41,563 bases of DNA, from NCBI GenBank assembly GCA_024226515.1, contig JAAELQ010000158.1:1-41563 (forward strand), in the 5' to 3' direction. Below the pieces are notes generated by a model, which had not been told where the DNA came from, searched no databases, and saw only the letters and a list, made by a program, of their open reading frames with translations. The DNA is from a bacterium (GTDB taxonomy: Bacteria; Acidobacteriota; Polarisedimenticolia; Polarisedimenticolales; Polarisedimenticolaceae). Shown piece after piece: positions 1-9,100 of this stretch (positions are counted from its first letter, which is position 1; the number at the start of each line of letters is the position of its first letter). Both the position numbers and the translations under genes were made by a program.

Positions 1-143
1 GAGAAACGCCGCGCCGCATGCGCCAGGCAAAACTCGAACCCACGGCGCACCATCGAATCCGGACGCAGCAAGAACATGCGCAGCAAACAACGCCGCGTCA
101 CGAGATAAGTCCTGCCGGGCACGACCCAGCGAGGTCTGGACAT
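1..143 (-). CDS. REP-associated (IS200-like Y1) transposase, 5' fragment cut by window edge
   Basis: Reading leftwards from an ATG at 143-141, the frame is open to base 1 and gives about 47 residues. The segments PGRTYLVTRRC, MFLLRPDS and FCLAHAARRF are what one sees at the N-terminus of the IS200-like/REP-associated tyrosine transposase (RAYT) proteins, single-copy relatives of Y1 transposases that nick DNA through a tyrosine. The HUH motif and catalytic tyrosine would lie beyond the edge, so activity cannot be judged. The ribosome site is weak (a GGGG run about 8 bases upstream). A copy of a short dispersed repeat lies about 93 bases upstream of the start, which matters because RAYTs are linked to short palindromic repeats. 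The family call rests on recalled motif similarity; a chance open frame is possible but less likely given the match. Confidence 0.6.
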   Translation of the reverse strand, partial: MSRPRWVVPGRTYLVTRRCLLRMFLLRPDSMVRRGFEFCLAHAARRF

Positions 144-235
144 TGACGCAACCCCAGGAGGCACCCGGGACGCCCGAATCCTACCCGATCCCGCGCCCGG
201 TGTGAGTCTCGGCGCCCGGTCGGGGGTTGTCGTTC

Positions 236-252
236 GAAATCAACCTGGGTCG
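236..252. repeat. Dispersed short repeat, copy A (GAAATCAACCTGGGTCG)
   Basis: This 17-mer lies between the stop of the giant phosphoesterase gene (272-274) and the RAYT-like gene. Its exact reverse complement occurs at 10207-10223, and a 14-base core (CCCAGGTTGATTTC) recurs at 9039-9052. Seventeen identical bases are unlikely by chance in 41 kb. No function can be read from the sequence. Confidence 0.65.
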
Positions 253-271
253 GGGGGGGAGGCGGTGGGGG

Positions 272-3200
272 TCAGTCGCAGGCGTCGCCGGTGAAGTCGT
301 TGTCGGCGTCGGATTGGTCCGCGTTGGGCGTGTTGGGGCAGTTGTCTTCGAGGTCCGGGATGCCGTCGTTGTCGGTGTCCTCGCCGGCGCTGGAGCACTG
401 CTGATCGGCGTACACGGTCGCTCCACTCGGCGGCTCGGCGACGGGGCCCTCGCCACAGACGTTGCGTCCGCTCACGAGGTAGACGAAGAGGGCGCCCACG
501 TCCGGGACGTCCGTGTCCTGTGCGGAAGTCAGCGGAGTTTCGGCGACCTGGCACTCCAGTTCTTCCTCGTAGTCCGGTCCCGACCACGTCGCGCGGTACA
601 GGTTCGATGTGTGACCCTGAAACGCCCGGCTCCAGCTCAATTCCGTCACCACGCCGGTCGCGCTCATTGTCAAGTCGGCCACCGCGCCGGGTATCTGGGA
701 GACACCGCGCACAAAGTCGGCACAGTCGTCGAGGTCGACCGAGCCGTCATTGTCGTCGTCGGGATCACAGTCATCGCCCAGGCCGTCGACGTCGAAGTCG
801 GACTGCGCCGGGTTGCTCAGCGTCGGGCAGTTGTCCGACGGACACGTGTTGGCGGGGAACCCGGGGTTGCCCGCACCGTCGCCATCGGTGTCGGTGCAGG
901 TGTCGCAGACGTCGCCGAGAGTGTCGCCGTCAGCGTCGTTCTGGTCGGCATTGTCGATTCCGGGGCAGTTGTCGTCGGGGCAAGTGTTCAGGGGAAAGCC
1001 GGGATCACCGAAACCGTCGGCATCGATATCGGTGCAAGTGTCGCAGGCATCGCCGAACGCGTCGGCGTCGGCATTCTCCTGGCCCGCGTTGGAGTTGTCC
1101 GGGCAGTTGTCCAGCGAACACGTACTTGCAGCGAAGCCGGGATCGCCGAATCCGTCTCCGTCCGTGTCGGTGCAGTCGTCGCAGGCATCACCCGCGGCGT
1201 CACCGTCGGTATCCTCCTGTTCGACGTTGGTATTGGCGGGGCAGTTGTCGACGGGGCACGTGTTGAGCGGGAAACCGGGGTTGCCGAATCCGTCGTTGTC
1301 GGTGTCGGTGCACGAATCGCACGCGTCACCCAGGTTGTCGCCGTCGGCGTTGTCCTGGTCGGCGTTGTCGGTGTCCGGGCAGTTGTCGACAGGGCAGATG
1401 TTGGTGGGGAACCCGGGGTTACCGAATCCATCGTCATCCGTGTCGGTGCAGGTGTCGCAGACATCGCCGACCGCGTCGCTGTCGGCATCGCCCTGGGCCG
1501 CGTTGGAGTCGTCGGGGCAGTTGTCTTCAGGGCACGAGTTGACGGGGAATCCGGGGTTGCCGAATCCATCGCCATCCGTGTCGGTGCAGGCGTCGCAGAT
1601 GTCGCCGAATGCGTCGCCGTCCGCATTGCTCTGCGTCGCGTTGGAGTCGTCGGGGCAGTTATCTTCGGGGCACGAGTTGGTCGGGAATCCCGGGTTGCCG
1701 AAGCCGTCGTCGTCGGTGTCGGTGCAGACGTCGCAGACGTCGCCGAACGCATCGCCGTCGGCGTTGGCCTGGCCGACGTTCGCGATCAGCGGGCAGTTGT
1801 CGTCGGGGCATGAATTAACGGGGAATCCGGGGTTGCCGAATCCGTCGTCATCCGTGTCGGTGCAAGCATCGCAGATGTCGCCGAACGCGTCGCCGTCCGC
1901 ATTGTCCTGTGTAGCGTTGGAGTCGTCGGGGCAGTTGTCCTCAGGGCACGAGTTGGCAGGGAACCCGGGGTCGCCCGCGCCGTCGCCGTCCGTGTCGGTG
2001 CACGTGTCGCAGACGTCGCCGAGCGCATCGCCGTCGGCGTCGTCCTGGTCGGTGTTGTCTGTGTCGGGGCAGTTGTCCTCGGGGCAGGTGTTGGCGGGGA
2101 ATCCGGGGTTGCCGAATCCATCGCCATCCGTGTCGGTGCACGAATCGCAGACGTCACCGAGCGCGTCGCCGTCGGCGTTGTCCTGGCCGGTATTGTCTGT
2201 GTCGGGACAGTTGTCGGCGGGGCACGTGTTGGCGGAGAAGCCGGGGTTACCGAATCCATCGCCGTCCGTGTCGGTGCACGCGTCACAGACGTCGCCGAAC
2301 GCGTCACCGTCGGCGTTGGCCTGACCGACGTTCGCGACGTTGGGACAGTTGTCGTCGGGGCAGACGTTCTCCGGGAAGCCGGGGTTGCCGAAACCATCGT
2401 TGTCGGTGTCGGTGCAAGTGTCGCAGGCATCGCCGAGCGCGTCGGCGTCCGTGTCTGTCTGGCCCGCGTTCGAAACGTCGGGGCAGTTGTCCTCGGGACA
2501 CGTATTGGCCGGGAATCCGGGGTTGCCGAAGCCATCGTTGTCGATGTCGGTGCAGGTATCGCAGACGTCGCCCAGCGTGTCGCCGTCCGCGTCCTCCTGA
2601 CCCGCGTTCGTCACCCCGGGGCAGTTGTCGTCGGGGCACGTGTTGTCCGGGAATCCGGGGTTGCCGAATCCATCGGTGTCCGTGTCGGTGCACGAATCGC
2701 AGACGTCGCCCACGGCATCGCCGTCGGCGTCGTCCTGGGCTGCGTTGGGCAGGGCCGGACAGTTGTCCTGCGCGCACGTGTTGTTCGGGAAGCCGGGATC
2801 CCCGAATCCGTCGCCGTCCAGGTCCGTGCATTCGTCGCAGGCGTCTCCCGCGAGATCCCCGTCGGCGTCCTTCTGCGCGGCATTCGAGTCCGCCGGACAG
2901 TTGTCCGCGCAGGACGGTAGTCCGTCCGCGTCGGGATCCTGCTCTTCGAACGGAAGAACGTCGTCGCAGTCATTGTCGATGCCGTCACAGATCTCGGCGA
3001 AGCCCGGGTACCGCTGGTCGTTGCCGTCGTCGCAGTCGCCGTCGCATTCGGTGAAGAGGTCCTTGTCGTCGTCCACCTCGGGGTCCGGAAGCGCCGGCCA
3101 CATCGGGTCGTTGCAATCGTTGTTTTGACCGTCGCAGACCTCCGGCGCGCCGGGGAACACCGCGCTGCGCGTGTCGTCACAGTCCCGCACCTGTCCGCCC

Positions 3201-6200
3201 GAACAGGCGGGGGCGCCCGACTGCCCGAATCCGTCTCCGTCGCTGTCGAGACACTGCAGTGAGGCGGCAACGCGGAAGCCGACCTCCACGTCTTCGCTGT
3301 TGACGCCATGGCCGATGTTGGCCGTCAATCTCAGCGCCGACGCCGCATCCGCGAAGGACCCGCCGCGAATCTTGCGCCGTCCGGCGCCGTGCAGGTTCTC
3401 GGTCCATTCGCTTACGTTGCCTCCCTGGTCGTACGTTCCCCAGTACGAACTGGCCAGCGGACCGGCGCTCGCCACCGTCGTCACGTTTCCGTCCTGGCCG
3501 TTCCAGTCCGCGCTGCCGTCGTAGTTCGCGACGTTGAAGCCGGCCGCATCGATGTCTCCGTCGAGGGATGCCCCGGCCGCGAGCGGAGCGTCATCGCTAC
3601 GCGTCGGGAACAGCCAGAACTTGCCGTGATCGGGGTCCTCGTAGGCCGCGGTGTCCCACTGGTCCTTGGTCGGCAAGAACCAACGCGCGCCGAACTGTCG
3701 CGTCGCGGCGAGTCCGGGGTTGTTCACCGTCAGATCGTATGCGCCGGTCTCGGTCAGACCGGGGCCCTGCGCGCCGGTCGGTCTCCCGTTGTGCAGCCAG
3801 TTCACGTAGCGCGCCGCGTCGAGCCACGAGACGTAGTTGACCGGCTTGTCGCCCATCTCGGGCTTCACGGAATATATGAAGGAGCCCGCGAGACCGCTGC
3901 GAACGATGCCGCCGCGCGGGTCGGCCTGCATCTGGGGCGAGAACTGTCCGAGCAAGTCCGAGACGGCAACCGCGTTGAGCATCTCCGCATACTCGGCGTT
4001 GGTCACCTCGCTCGACGAGAGGTAGTACAGGCCGTTAACCAGGACGTATTCGCAGGCGTCGCCAACGCCGTCCGAATCGCGATCTTCTTGATCGGGGTTG
4101 AACACCGTGGGGCAGTTGTCCGCGTTGTTGCAGTCGTTGTCGCCGTCCGGGTCATTGAACGGATCGAGCACGCAGAAGTCGCACAGGTCGCCGAACTCGT
4201 CGCCGTCGGCGTTATCCTGGGCCGGGTTCCAGGCGAACGGACAGTTGTCGTCGGGGCACGTGTTTGCCGGGAACCCGGGGTTGCCGAACCCGTCACCCTC
4301 GACGTCCGTGCACGGGTCGCATGCATCGCCCAGGCTGTCCGCGTCGACGTCGAATTGCGTCGGGTTGGGGACGGCGGGGCAGTTGTCCGTCGGACAGGTG
4401 TTGAGCGGGAATCCGACGTCTCCGAAGCCGTCACCGTCGAGGTCCGTGCACAGGTCGCACACGTCGCCGACGGCGTCGCCGTCTGAGTCGATCTGCGACA
4501 CGTTGGCGATCGACGGGCAGTTGTCGTCGGGGCACGTGTTGGCCTGGAACTGCGAATCGCCGAAGCCGTCCCCATCGGTGTCGGTGCACTCGTCGCACGC
4601 GTCACCGAGCGTGTCGCCGTCGGCATCGCCCTGGCCGGGGTTCGAGTCCGTGGGGCAGTTGTCCTCGTCCGCGCAGAACCCATCCGAATCGACGTCGTTG
4701 TCCGCGTCGTCGGGGCAGGCATCACCGGCGTCGCAGACCCCGTCGGAGTCGGCGTCCGGGCCGTCTGCGGACGGAGCGAAGCTGCCGCCCGAGCAATCGT
4801 CGCACGTGTCCGAATCCTGGTCGGCGCATTCGAACGGGTTCGCGTCGTTCGTGTCGGTCAGCGTCGTCGCCGCGCAGTCGTTGTTGGCCAGGTTGCCGTT
4901 GCCCAGGCCGTCCTGATCGGCGTCGGTGCAGGCGTCCGAGAGATCGCAGATGCCGTCGTTGTCGGTGTCGACTCCGTCGTTCGCTGGATCATCCGCACCG
5001 CTGGAACAGTCGTCGCACAGGTCGACGTCCAGGTCACGGCAAGCCGTCGCGTCGTTCGGAGCGCCATCGTTTTCGTTGGCGACGCCGTCGCCGTCGATGT
5101 CCGGATCGCAGACATCTCCGAAGCCGTCGACGTCGAGGTCCTGCTGTCCCGGGTTGGAAGTCGCCGGGCAGTTATCGCCCGTGTTGCAGATTCCGTCCGT
5201 ATCCTCGTCGGCGCCGTCGTCGGTCGGGTCGTCCGTGCCGCTCGAGCAGTCGTCGCACAGGTCGCCGTCCGTGTCGCGACACTGGGACGGATCGTTAGGC
5301 GCCTCATCGTCACCGTTGTCGACGTTGTCGCCGTCGATGTCGGGGTCGCACAGATCGCCGTCGCCGTCGCCGTCGAGGTCCGCCTGGGGCATGTTTGCCA
5401 CGTTCGGACAGTTGTCGTCGGGGCACGTGTTGTCCGCAAAGCCGGGGTTGCCGAAGCCGTCGCCGTCGGTGTCCGTGCAGTCGTCACACACGTCGCCGTC
5501 GCCGTCGCCGTCGTGATCCTGCTGGCCCGGGTTGGGCACGCTCGGACAGTTGTCGTTGGGGCACTGGTTGAACATCCCCGGATTGCCGAAGCCGTCGCCG
5601 TCCGTGTCGTTGCAGTCGTCGCACTGGTCGCCCAGTCCGTCGTTGTCGAGATCGTCCTGCGACGGATTGGGGACGTTGCGGCAGTTGTCGTCCAGCGCGC
5701 AGACGCCGTCCTTGTCGACGTCGTTGCCGGGGTCGCCGGGGCAGTCGTCGCATAGGTCGCCCAACCCGTCGTCGTCGTCGTCCAACTGGTTCGGGTTCGC
5801 TACCGCCGGGCAGTTGTCGTCGGCGTCGCAGACCGTGTCGTTGTCCGGGTCGTTGCCGGCGTCGTCCGGGCAGGCGTCGCAAACGTTACCGATTCCGTCG
5901 ATGTCGTTGTCAAGCTGGTTCGGGTTCGAACTGTCGGGGCAGTTGTCGTCGGGGCAGGTGTTGTCCGCAAAGCCGGGGTTGCCGAAGCCGTCGCCGTCGG
6001 AGTCCGTGCACGCATCGCACACGTCGCCGAGCGAGTCGGCATCCGCGTCGTCTTGGGTCGCGTTGGAGATGGAGGGGCAGTTGTCGTCGGGGCAGGTGTT
6101 GGCCGGGAAGCCGGGATTGCCGAAGCCGTCGTCGTCGGTGTCGGTGCAGAAGTCGCACGCGTCGCCCAGCACGTCGCCGTCGGCGTTTTCCTGATCGGTG

Positions 6201-9100
6201 TTGGCGGTTCCGGGGCAGTTGTCGATGTTCGCGCAGATGCCGTCGAGGTCGGCGTCGTCGTCGGGGTCCAGCGGGCACGGGTCGCAAACGTCGCCGATCG
6301 TGTCGACGTCGGTGTCTTCCTGGCCGGGGTTGACGAGCGTCGGGCAGTTGTCATCGAGACAGACGTTGGCCTGGAACCCGGGGTCGCCGAACCCGTCCCC
6401 GTCGACGTCGGTGCAGGTGTCGCATGCGTCGCCGACCGCATCTGCGTCCAGGTCGGCCTGGCCCGGGTTGAACGTGCCCGGGCAATTGTCGATGGGGCAC
6501 GAGCTTGCCGGGAACCCCGGATCGGCGAATCCGTCCCCGTCGCTGTCGGTACACAGATCGAAGCCGTTGCACAGCCCGTCGCCATCGAGGTCGTCGGTCG
6601 CGTCACAACCGCACGCGCCGGCCTGCTGGAACGGGAGGTCTCGCCCCGTTGCGCCCGCGGACCCGTAAGTGCCGGTCTGTCCGCCACAGTCGGTCGTGCG
6701 CGCCAGATAAAAGAACGCCTCCCCGTCGCCAGGCTGGACGGGCAGGTTGGCCCCCGGAATCAGAAGGTCCTCGAGAATACAGGCATCGAACGAGGAGGCG
6801 TAGTCACCCTCGGTCACCAACAACTGGTGCAGGTCGCCGCGCAACAGGTCGTAGTTGACCGCAACCGGCCAGGCGTCCCACCACATGGTGAAGTCATCGT
6901 CGAAGCGTAGGTTCGTGATCTCGCCGGGGATATCGTCGTAGACGCAGATTCCGTCGATCAGGACGCTCTGGTCCGAGCCGAGCGCATTCGTCGCCGTCAG
7001 CGAGACGGAGTAGCGGCCCGCGTCGTCGTAGACGTGCGTCGGATTCTGCAGCGAGCTGTCCGCGCCGCCGTCGTTCTCGAAGTCCCAGTCCCACTGGGTG
7101 GGGAGATTCAACGACGTATCGGTGAACTGCACGTTCAACGGAGCGCGGCCGTTGGGCGGCGTTACGTCGAAGCTGGCGATCGGTGCCGTCGGCAGCGGAC
7201 CCTTGATCAACGTGTAATGGTCCAGCACGTTGCCTTGAGAGTCGAGGAAACTGGCGTCGAGCCGCAGGCCGTCGACGTCGAGGATCACCGACCCCAGCGT
7301 GTTGAACCCGATGAAGATCGCCGGATGGAGCTCTTCCTCTAGGCCGGTGATGCGTCCCGAGCTGCCCGCGACGGTGTGCACCATGCCCGAGTGCTCGGCC
7401 GGGTCGCCCGGCAGGTTCTCGGGTTTGTTGTAGGGCCCCGTCTCACCCTCGCGACCGCTTCCGCCGTCGACCTTCATGCTCTCGAGGAAGTCGCCCGAGA
7501 GTCCGTAATGTCCCTCGATCAGGTAGCTGCGCTCGTAGTTGTGACTGTGCCCGGTCAGGCTCAGGTCGGCGCCGTAGTCGTCGAGTATGCGCACGAACAC
7601 GTCGCGCATGTCGATCAATTCCTGTTCGAGATCCGAGTTGTGGCTGCCGAAGCTGTACGGCGGGTGGTGCCAGTAGGCGATGATCCAGTCCTGCTGCGTG
7701 TCGCCGAGGTCGGCTCGCAACCAGTCGGCCATCGGGCCCGGGTCGTTGCGGTCGCTGCCGAACGAATCGAGCACGACGAAGTGGATGTTGGCATAGTCGA
7801 AGGAGTAGTAGGACTCGGTGCCGGAGCCGAGACCGCCGGCCTGACCCGCGTCGGGCAGCGTGAAGATATCGAAGAACGGTCCGGTCTGGTTCGGAGAGCT
7901 GGCGGCGATACCGTCGTGATTACCCAGCGCCGGCCACAGGACCGACTTTGCCAGCGTCTCCGGGTAGATGTCGAACAGTTTCGTCTGGTGTTCGGCATCG
8001 GTTCCGTAATGGTATGCGTTGTCGCCCAGCATCAGCCACAGGTTGGTGTGACGGTCGTTGAACGTGTAGTACGCGTCGCGCACGGCCTCGGCGTTTACGT
8101 CGCCCGAGCCCGAGTCCCCGAGCACCCAGACTCGTGTGGCTTTGGCTGTCCCCGGGGGCGGCGGCGTGACGACGAGATGCTCGCTGTCGTCGCCCGCGAG
8201 CACCTCGGTCATCGTGCCTACCGAATAGTAGTGCGTTGTGTCGGCGGCCAGGCCGGTCAGCTCGATCTCGTGATCGGTCTTCGGCGTGGGGTCGTCGACG
8301 TGCTGGGTCAGGTTGCCCGGGGCGTCCCCGTGGCTGACTCGACTGCTCGTCGGGGCGTCCGTGCGCCAGCGCACGACGACGCTGCTCTCCGTCCCGGATT
8401 GCAGGTAGGGGCCGCGCGTCACTTCCAGCGTGTTGTCCAGCACCAGCCGCGGGGCAAGGATCATGTCGTCAGACAGCGGACTGCTGTTCCAGACGCCGAT
8501 CGCGACGACGTTGGTCCCTGTCGTCAGCACCGGCAGCGCTGCGGCCGAGATGTCGACCCACTCGTAGACCGGAAGGTCACCGTTACTGGACTCGCGATCG
8601 CCGGCGACGCTGTTCCACAGGATCGTGCTCACCGGCATGTTCGGGGTGCGGTAGACCTCGTTGCCGTTGATCCAGATCGCGTATCCGTCGTCGTAGTCGA
8701 CGCCGAGGATGACGTTGTCGACGTCTCCCAGGTTTGCAACGTCGAACGTCGCCCGCGTGTAGACCGAGCGCGACGTGTCGGCCACGGGGGACAGGATCAG
8801 GTTCTGCCAGACGGGGCCCGCGGTGTCGAAGCCGACCCCGTACGTCCCGTCGGACCACGAGGCATCGTCGAATCCGCTTTCCGTCCAGGTCAGGCCGAGA
8901 CCCGGGTCGGCGGAGTTCGCCAGGAATTTCATCGATGCGCCGTAGTCGACGACGACGGCCTCTTCGGCTGCCAGGGGAACCAAAGACAGGAGAAGGCAAA
9001 GCAGAAGCGCAGTCCCGCCCCCGAGAAGCCTGCGGCTTCCCAGGTTGATTTCGGCGCGGGACGGTTCCCCCCAGACCCGGCATCGCGCTTCAGGATTCAC
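272..9100 (-). CDS. Giant secreted metallophosphoesterase with TSP3 arrays, PKD and FGE-sulfatase-like domains (2942 aa)
   Basis: Starts at GTG 9100, which overlaps the last 11 bases of the upstream TPR gene; no better start precedes the hydrophobic signal segment at residues 29-45. Order of domains: a beta-sandwich (about 47-225); a purple-acid-phosphatase-type N-terminal FN3 module (from VTRGPYLQSG, about 230-315); a calcineurin-like metallophosphoesterase (about 320-605) with GDSG, GDNAY, GNHD, HHPP and GHSHNYERS, the complete metal-ligand set; a PKD domain (about 640-720); a first array of about 15 thrombospondin type-3 calcium-binding units (about 840-1680); an FGE-sulfatase/SUMF1-like domain (about 1683-1947; FLPTKDQW, GNVSEWT, GFRVAAS); MopE-like DCDD/CDGIDNDCDD metal motifs (about 1950-2060); a second, more uniform array of about 16 units; an FN3-like module; and one last TSP3 unit. 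Likely an exported calcium-stabilised phosphatase or phosphodiesterase at the cell surface; the substrate is unknown. Confidence 0.9.
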   Translation of the reverse strand: MNPEARCRVWGEPSRAEINLGSRRLLGGGTALLLCLLLSLVPLAAEEAVVVDYGASMKFLANSADPGLGLTWTESGFDDASWSDGTYGVGFDTAGPVWQNLILSPVADTSRSVYTRATFDVANLGDVDNVILGVDYDDGYAIWINGNEVYRTPNMPVSTILWNSVAGDRESSNGDLPVYEWVDISAAALPVLTTGTNVVAIGVWNSSPLSDDMILAPRLVLDNTLEVTRGPYLQSGTESSVVVRWRTDAPTSSRVSHGDAPGNLTQHVDDPTPKTDHEIELTGLAADTTHYYSVGTMTEVLAGDDSEHLVVTPPPPGTAKATRVWVLGDSGSGDVNAEAVRDAYYTFNDRHTNLWLMLGDNAYHYGTDAEHQTKLFDIYPETLAKSVLWPALGNHDGIAASSPNQTGPFFDIFTLPDAGQAGGLGSGTESYYSFDYANIHFVVLDSFGSDRNDPGPMADWLRADLGDTQQDWIIAYWHHPPYSFGSHNSDLEQELIDMRDVFVRILDDYGADLSLTGHSHNYERSYLIEGHYGLSGDFLESMKVDGGSGREGETGPYNKPENLPGDPAEHSGMVHTVAGSSGRITGLEEELHPAIFIGFNTLGSVILDVDGLRLDASFLDSQGNVLDHYTLIKGPLPTAPIASFDVTPPNGRAPLNVQFTDTSLNLPTQWDWDFENDGGADSSLQNPTHVYDDAGRYSVSLTATNALGSDQSVLIDGICVYDDIPGEITNLRFDDDFTMWWDAWPVAVNYDLLRGDLHQLLVTEGDYASSFDACILEDLLIPGANLPVQPGDGEAFFYLARTTDCGGQTGTYGSAGATGRDLPFQQAGACGCDATDDLDGDGLCNGFDLCTDSDGDGFADPGFPASSCPIDNCPGTFNPGQADLDADAVGDACDTCTDVDGDGFGDPGFQANVCLDDNCPTLVNPGQEDTDVDTIGDVCDPCPLDPDDDADLDGICANIDNCPGTANTDQENADGDVLGDACDFCTDTDDDGFGNPGFPANTCPDDNCPSISNATQDDADADSLGDVCDACTDSDGDGFGNPGFADNTCPDDNCPDSSNPNQLDNDIDGIGNVCDACPDDAGNDPDNDTVCDADDNCPAVANPNQLDDDDDGLGDLCDDCPGDPGNDVDKDGVCALDDNCRNVPNPSQDDLDNDGLGDQCDDCNDTDGDGFGNPGMFNQCPNDNCPSVPNPGQQDHDGDGDGDVCDDCTDTDGDGFGNPGFADNTCPDDNCPNVANMPQADLDGDGDGDLCDPDIDGDNVDNGDDEAPNDPSQCRDTDGDLCDDCSSGTDDPTDDGADEDTDGICNTGDNCPATSNPGQQDLDVDGFGDVCDPDIDGDGVANENDGAPNDATACRDLDVDLCDDCSSGADDPANDGVDTDNDGICDLSDACTDADQDGLGNGNLANNDCAATTLTDTNDANPFECADQDSDTCDDCSGGSFAPSADGPDADSDGVCDAGDACPDDADNDVDSDGFCADEDNCPTDSNPGQGDADGDTLGDACDECTDTDGDGFGDSQFQANTCPDDNCPSIANVSQIDSDGDAVGDVCDLCTDLDGDGFGDVGFPLNTCPTDNCPAVPNPTQFDVDADSLGDACDPCTDVEGDGFGNPGFPANTCPDDNCPFAWNPAQDNADGDEFGDLCDFCVLDPFNDPDGDNDCNNADNCPTVFNPDQEDRDSDGVGDACEYVLVNGLYYLSSSEVTNAEYAEMLNAVAVSDLLGQFSPQMQADPRGGIVRSGLAGSFIYSVKPEMGDKPVNYVSWLDAARYVNWLHNGRPTGAQGPGLTETGAYDLTVNNPGLAATRQFGARWFLPTKDQWDTAAYEDPDHGKFWLFPTRSDDAPLAAGASLDGDIDAAGFNVANYDGSADWNGQDGNVTTVASAGPLASSYWGTYDQGGNVSEWTENLHGAGRRKIRGGSFADAASALRLTANIGHGVNSEDVEVGFRVAASLQCLDSDGDGFGQSGAPACSGGQVRDCDDTRSAVFPGAPEVCDGQNNDCNDPMWPALPDPEVDDDKDLFTECDGDCDDGNDQRYPGFAEICDGIDNDCDDVLPFEEQDPDADGLPSCADNCPADSNAAQKDADGDLAGDACDECTDLDGDGFGDPGFPNNTCAQDNCPALPNAAQDDADGDAVGDVCDSCTDTDTDGFGNPGFPDNTCPDDNCPGVTNAGQEDADGDTLGDVCDTCTDIDNDGFGNPGFPANTCPEDNCPDVSNAGQTDTDADALGDACDTCTDTDNDGFGNPGFPENVCPDDNCPNVANVGQANADGDAFGDVCDACTDTDGDGFGNPGFSANTCPADNCPDTDNTGQDNADGDALGDVCDSCTDTDGDGFGNPGFPANTCPEDNCPDTDNTDQDDADGDALGDVCDTCTDTDGDGAGDPGFPANSCPEDNCPDDSNATQDNADGDAFGDICDACTDTDDDGFGNPGFPVNSCPDDNCPLIANVGQANADGDAFGDVCDVCTDTDDDGFGNPGFPTNSCPEDNCPDDSNATQSNADGDAFGDICDACTDTDGDGFGNPGFPVNSCPEDNCPDDSNAAQGDADSDAVGDVCDTCTDTDDDGFGNPGFPTNICPVDNCPDTDNADQDNADGDNLGDACDSCTDTDNDGFGNPGFPLNTCPVDNCPANTNVEQEDTDGDAAGDACDDCTDTDGDGFGDPGFAASTCSLDNCPDNSNAGQENADADAFGDACDTCTDIDADGFGDPGFPLNTCPDDNCPGIDNADQNDADGDTLGDVCDTCTDTDGDGAGNPGFPANTCPSDNCPTLSNPAQSDFDVDGLGDDCDPDDDNDGSVDLDDCADFVRGVSQIPGAVADLTMSATGVVTELSWSRAFQGHTSNLYRATWSGPDYEEELECQVAETPLTSAQDTDVPDVGALFVYLVSGRNVCGEGPVAEPPSGATVYADQQCSSAGEDTDNDGIPDLEDNCPNTPNADQSDADNDFTGDACD
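830..2850. repeat. 138-bp coding tandem repeat (TSP3 array 2)
   Basis: About 15 tandem units of 46 codons, each of the type CTDTDGDGFGNPGFP followed by a DNCP...GDxCD half. The spacing of the same landmark in the DNA (for example 1281, 1419, 1557 and 1695) is 138 bases. Units are far more alike here than in the first array. Boundaries are approximate. Confidence 0.85.
4060..6600. repeat. Degenerate TSP3 coding repeat (array 1)
   Basis: About 15 DNCP-type thrombospondin type-3 units of unequal length, including shortened units and inserted DPDIDGDxxxN segments. The protein pattern is clear but the DNA is diverged and the period irregular, in contrast to array 2. It lies between the PKD part and the FGE-like domain of the same gene. 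Confidence 0.8.
9039..9052. repeat. Dispersed short repeat, copy B (CCCAGGTTGATTTC)
   Basis: A 14-base match to the core of copies A and C, inverted relative to copy A on the far side of the giant gene. It lies inside the coding sequence, where it encodes EINLG just before the hydrophobic part of the signal peptide. Confidence 0.55.

Noticed and set aside
1..115. Plus-strand open frame from the left edge
   Set aside because: Short, no start, no recognisable sequence; the minus-strand RAYT-like frame explains the region better.
227..2324. Two plus-strand open frames of over 500 codons across the TSP3 array
   Set aside because: Low-complexity repeats such as SGQLSSGHVLAGNPGLP are the antisense reading of the TSP3 units. 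No ribosome site or homology.
272..9100. CRISPR array or transposon-like tandem repeat
   Set aside because: The repeats are in-frame coding units of 46 codons with TSP3 cysteine and aspartate patterns. There are no unique spacers.
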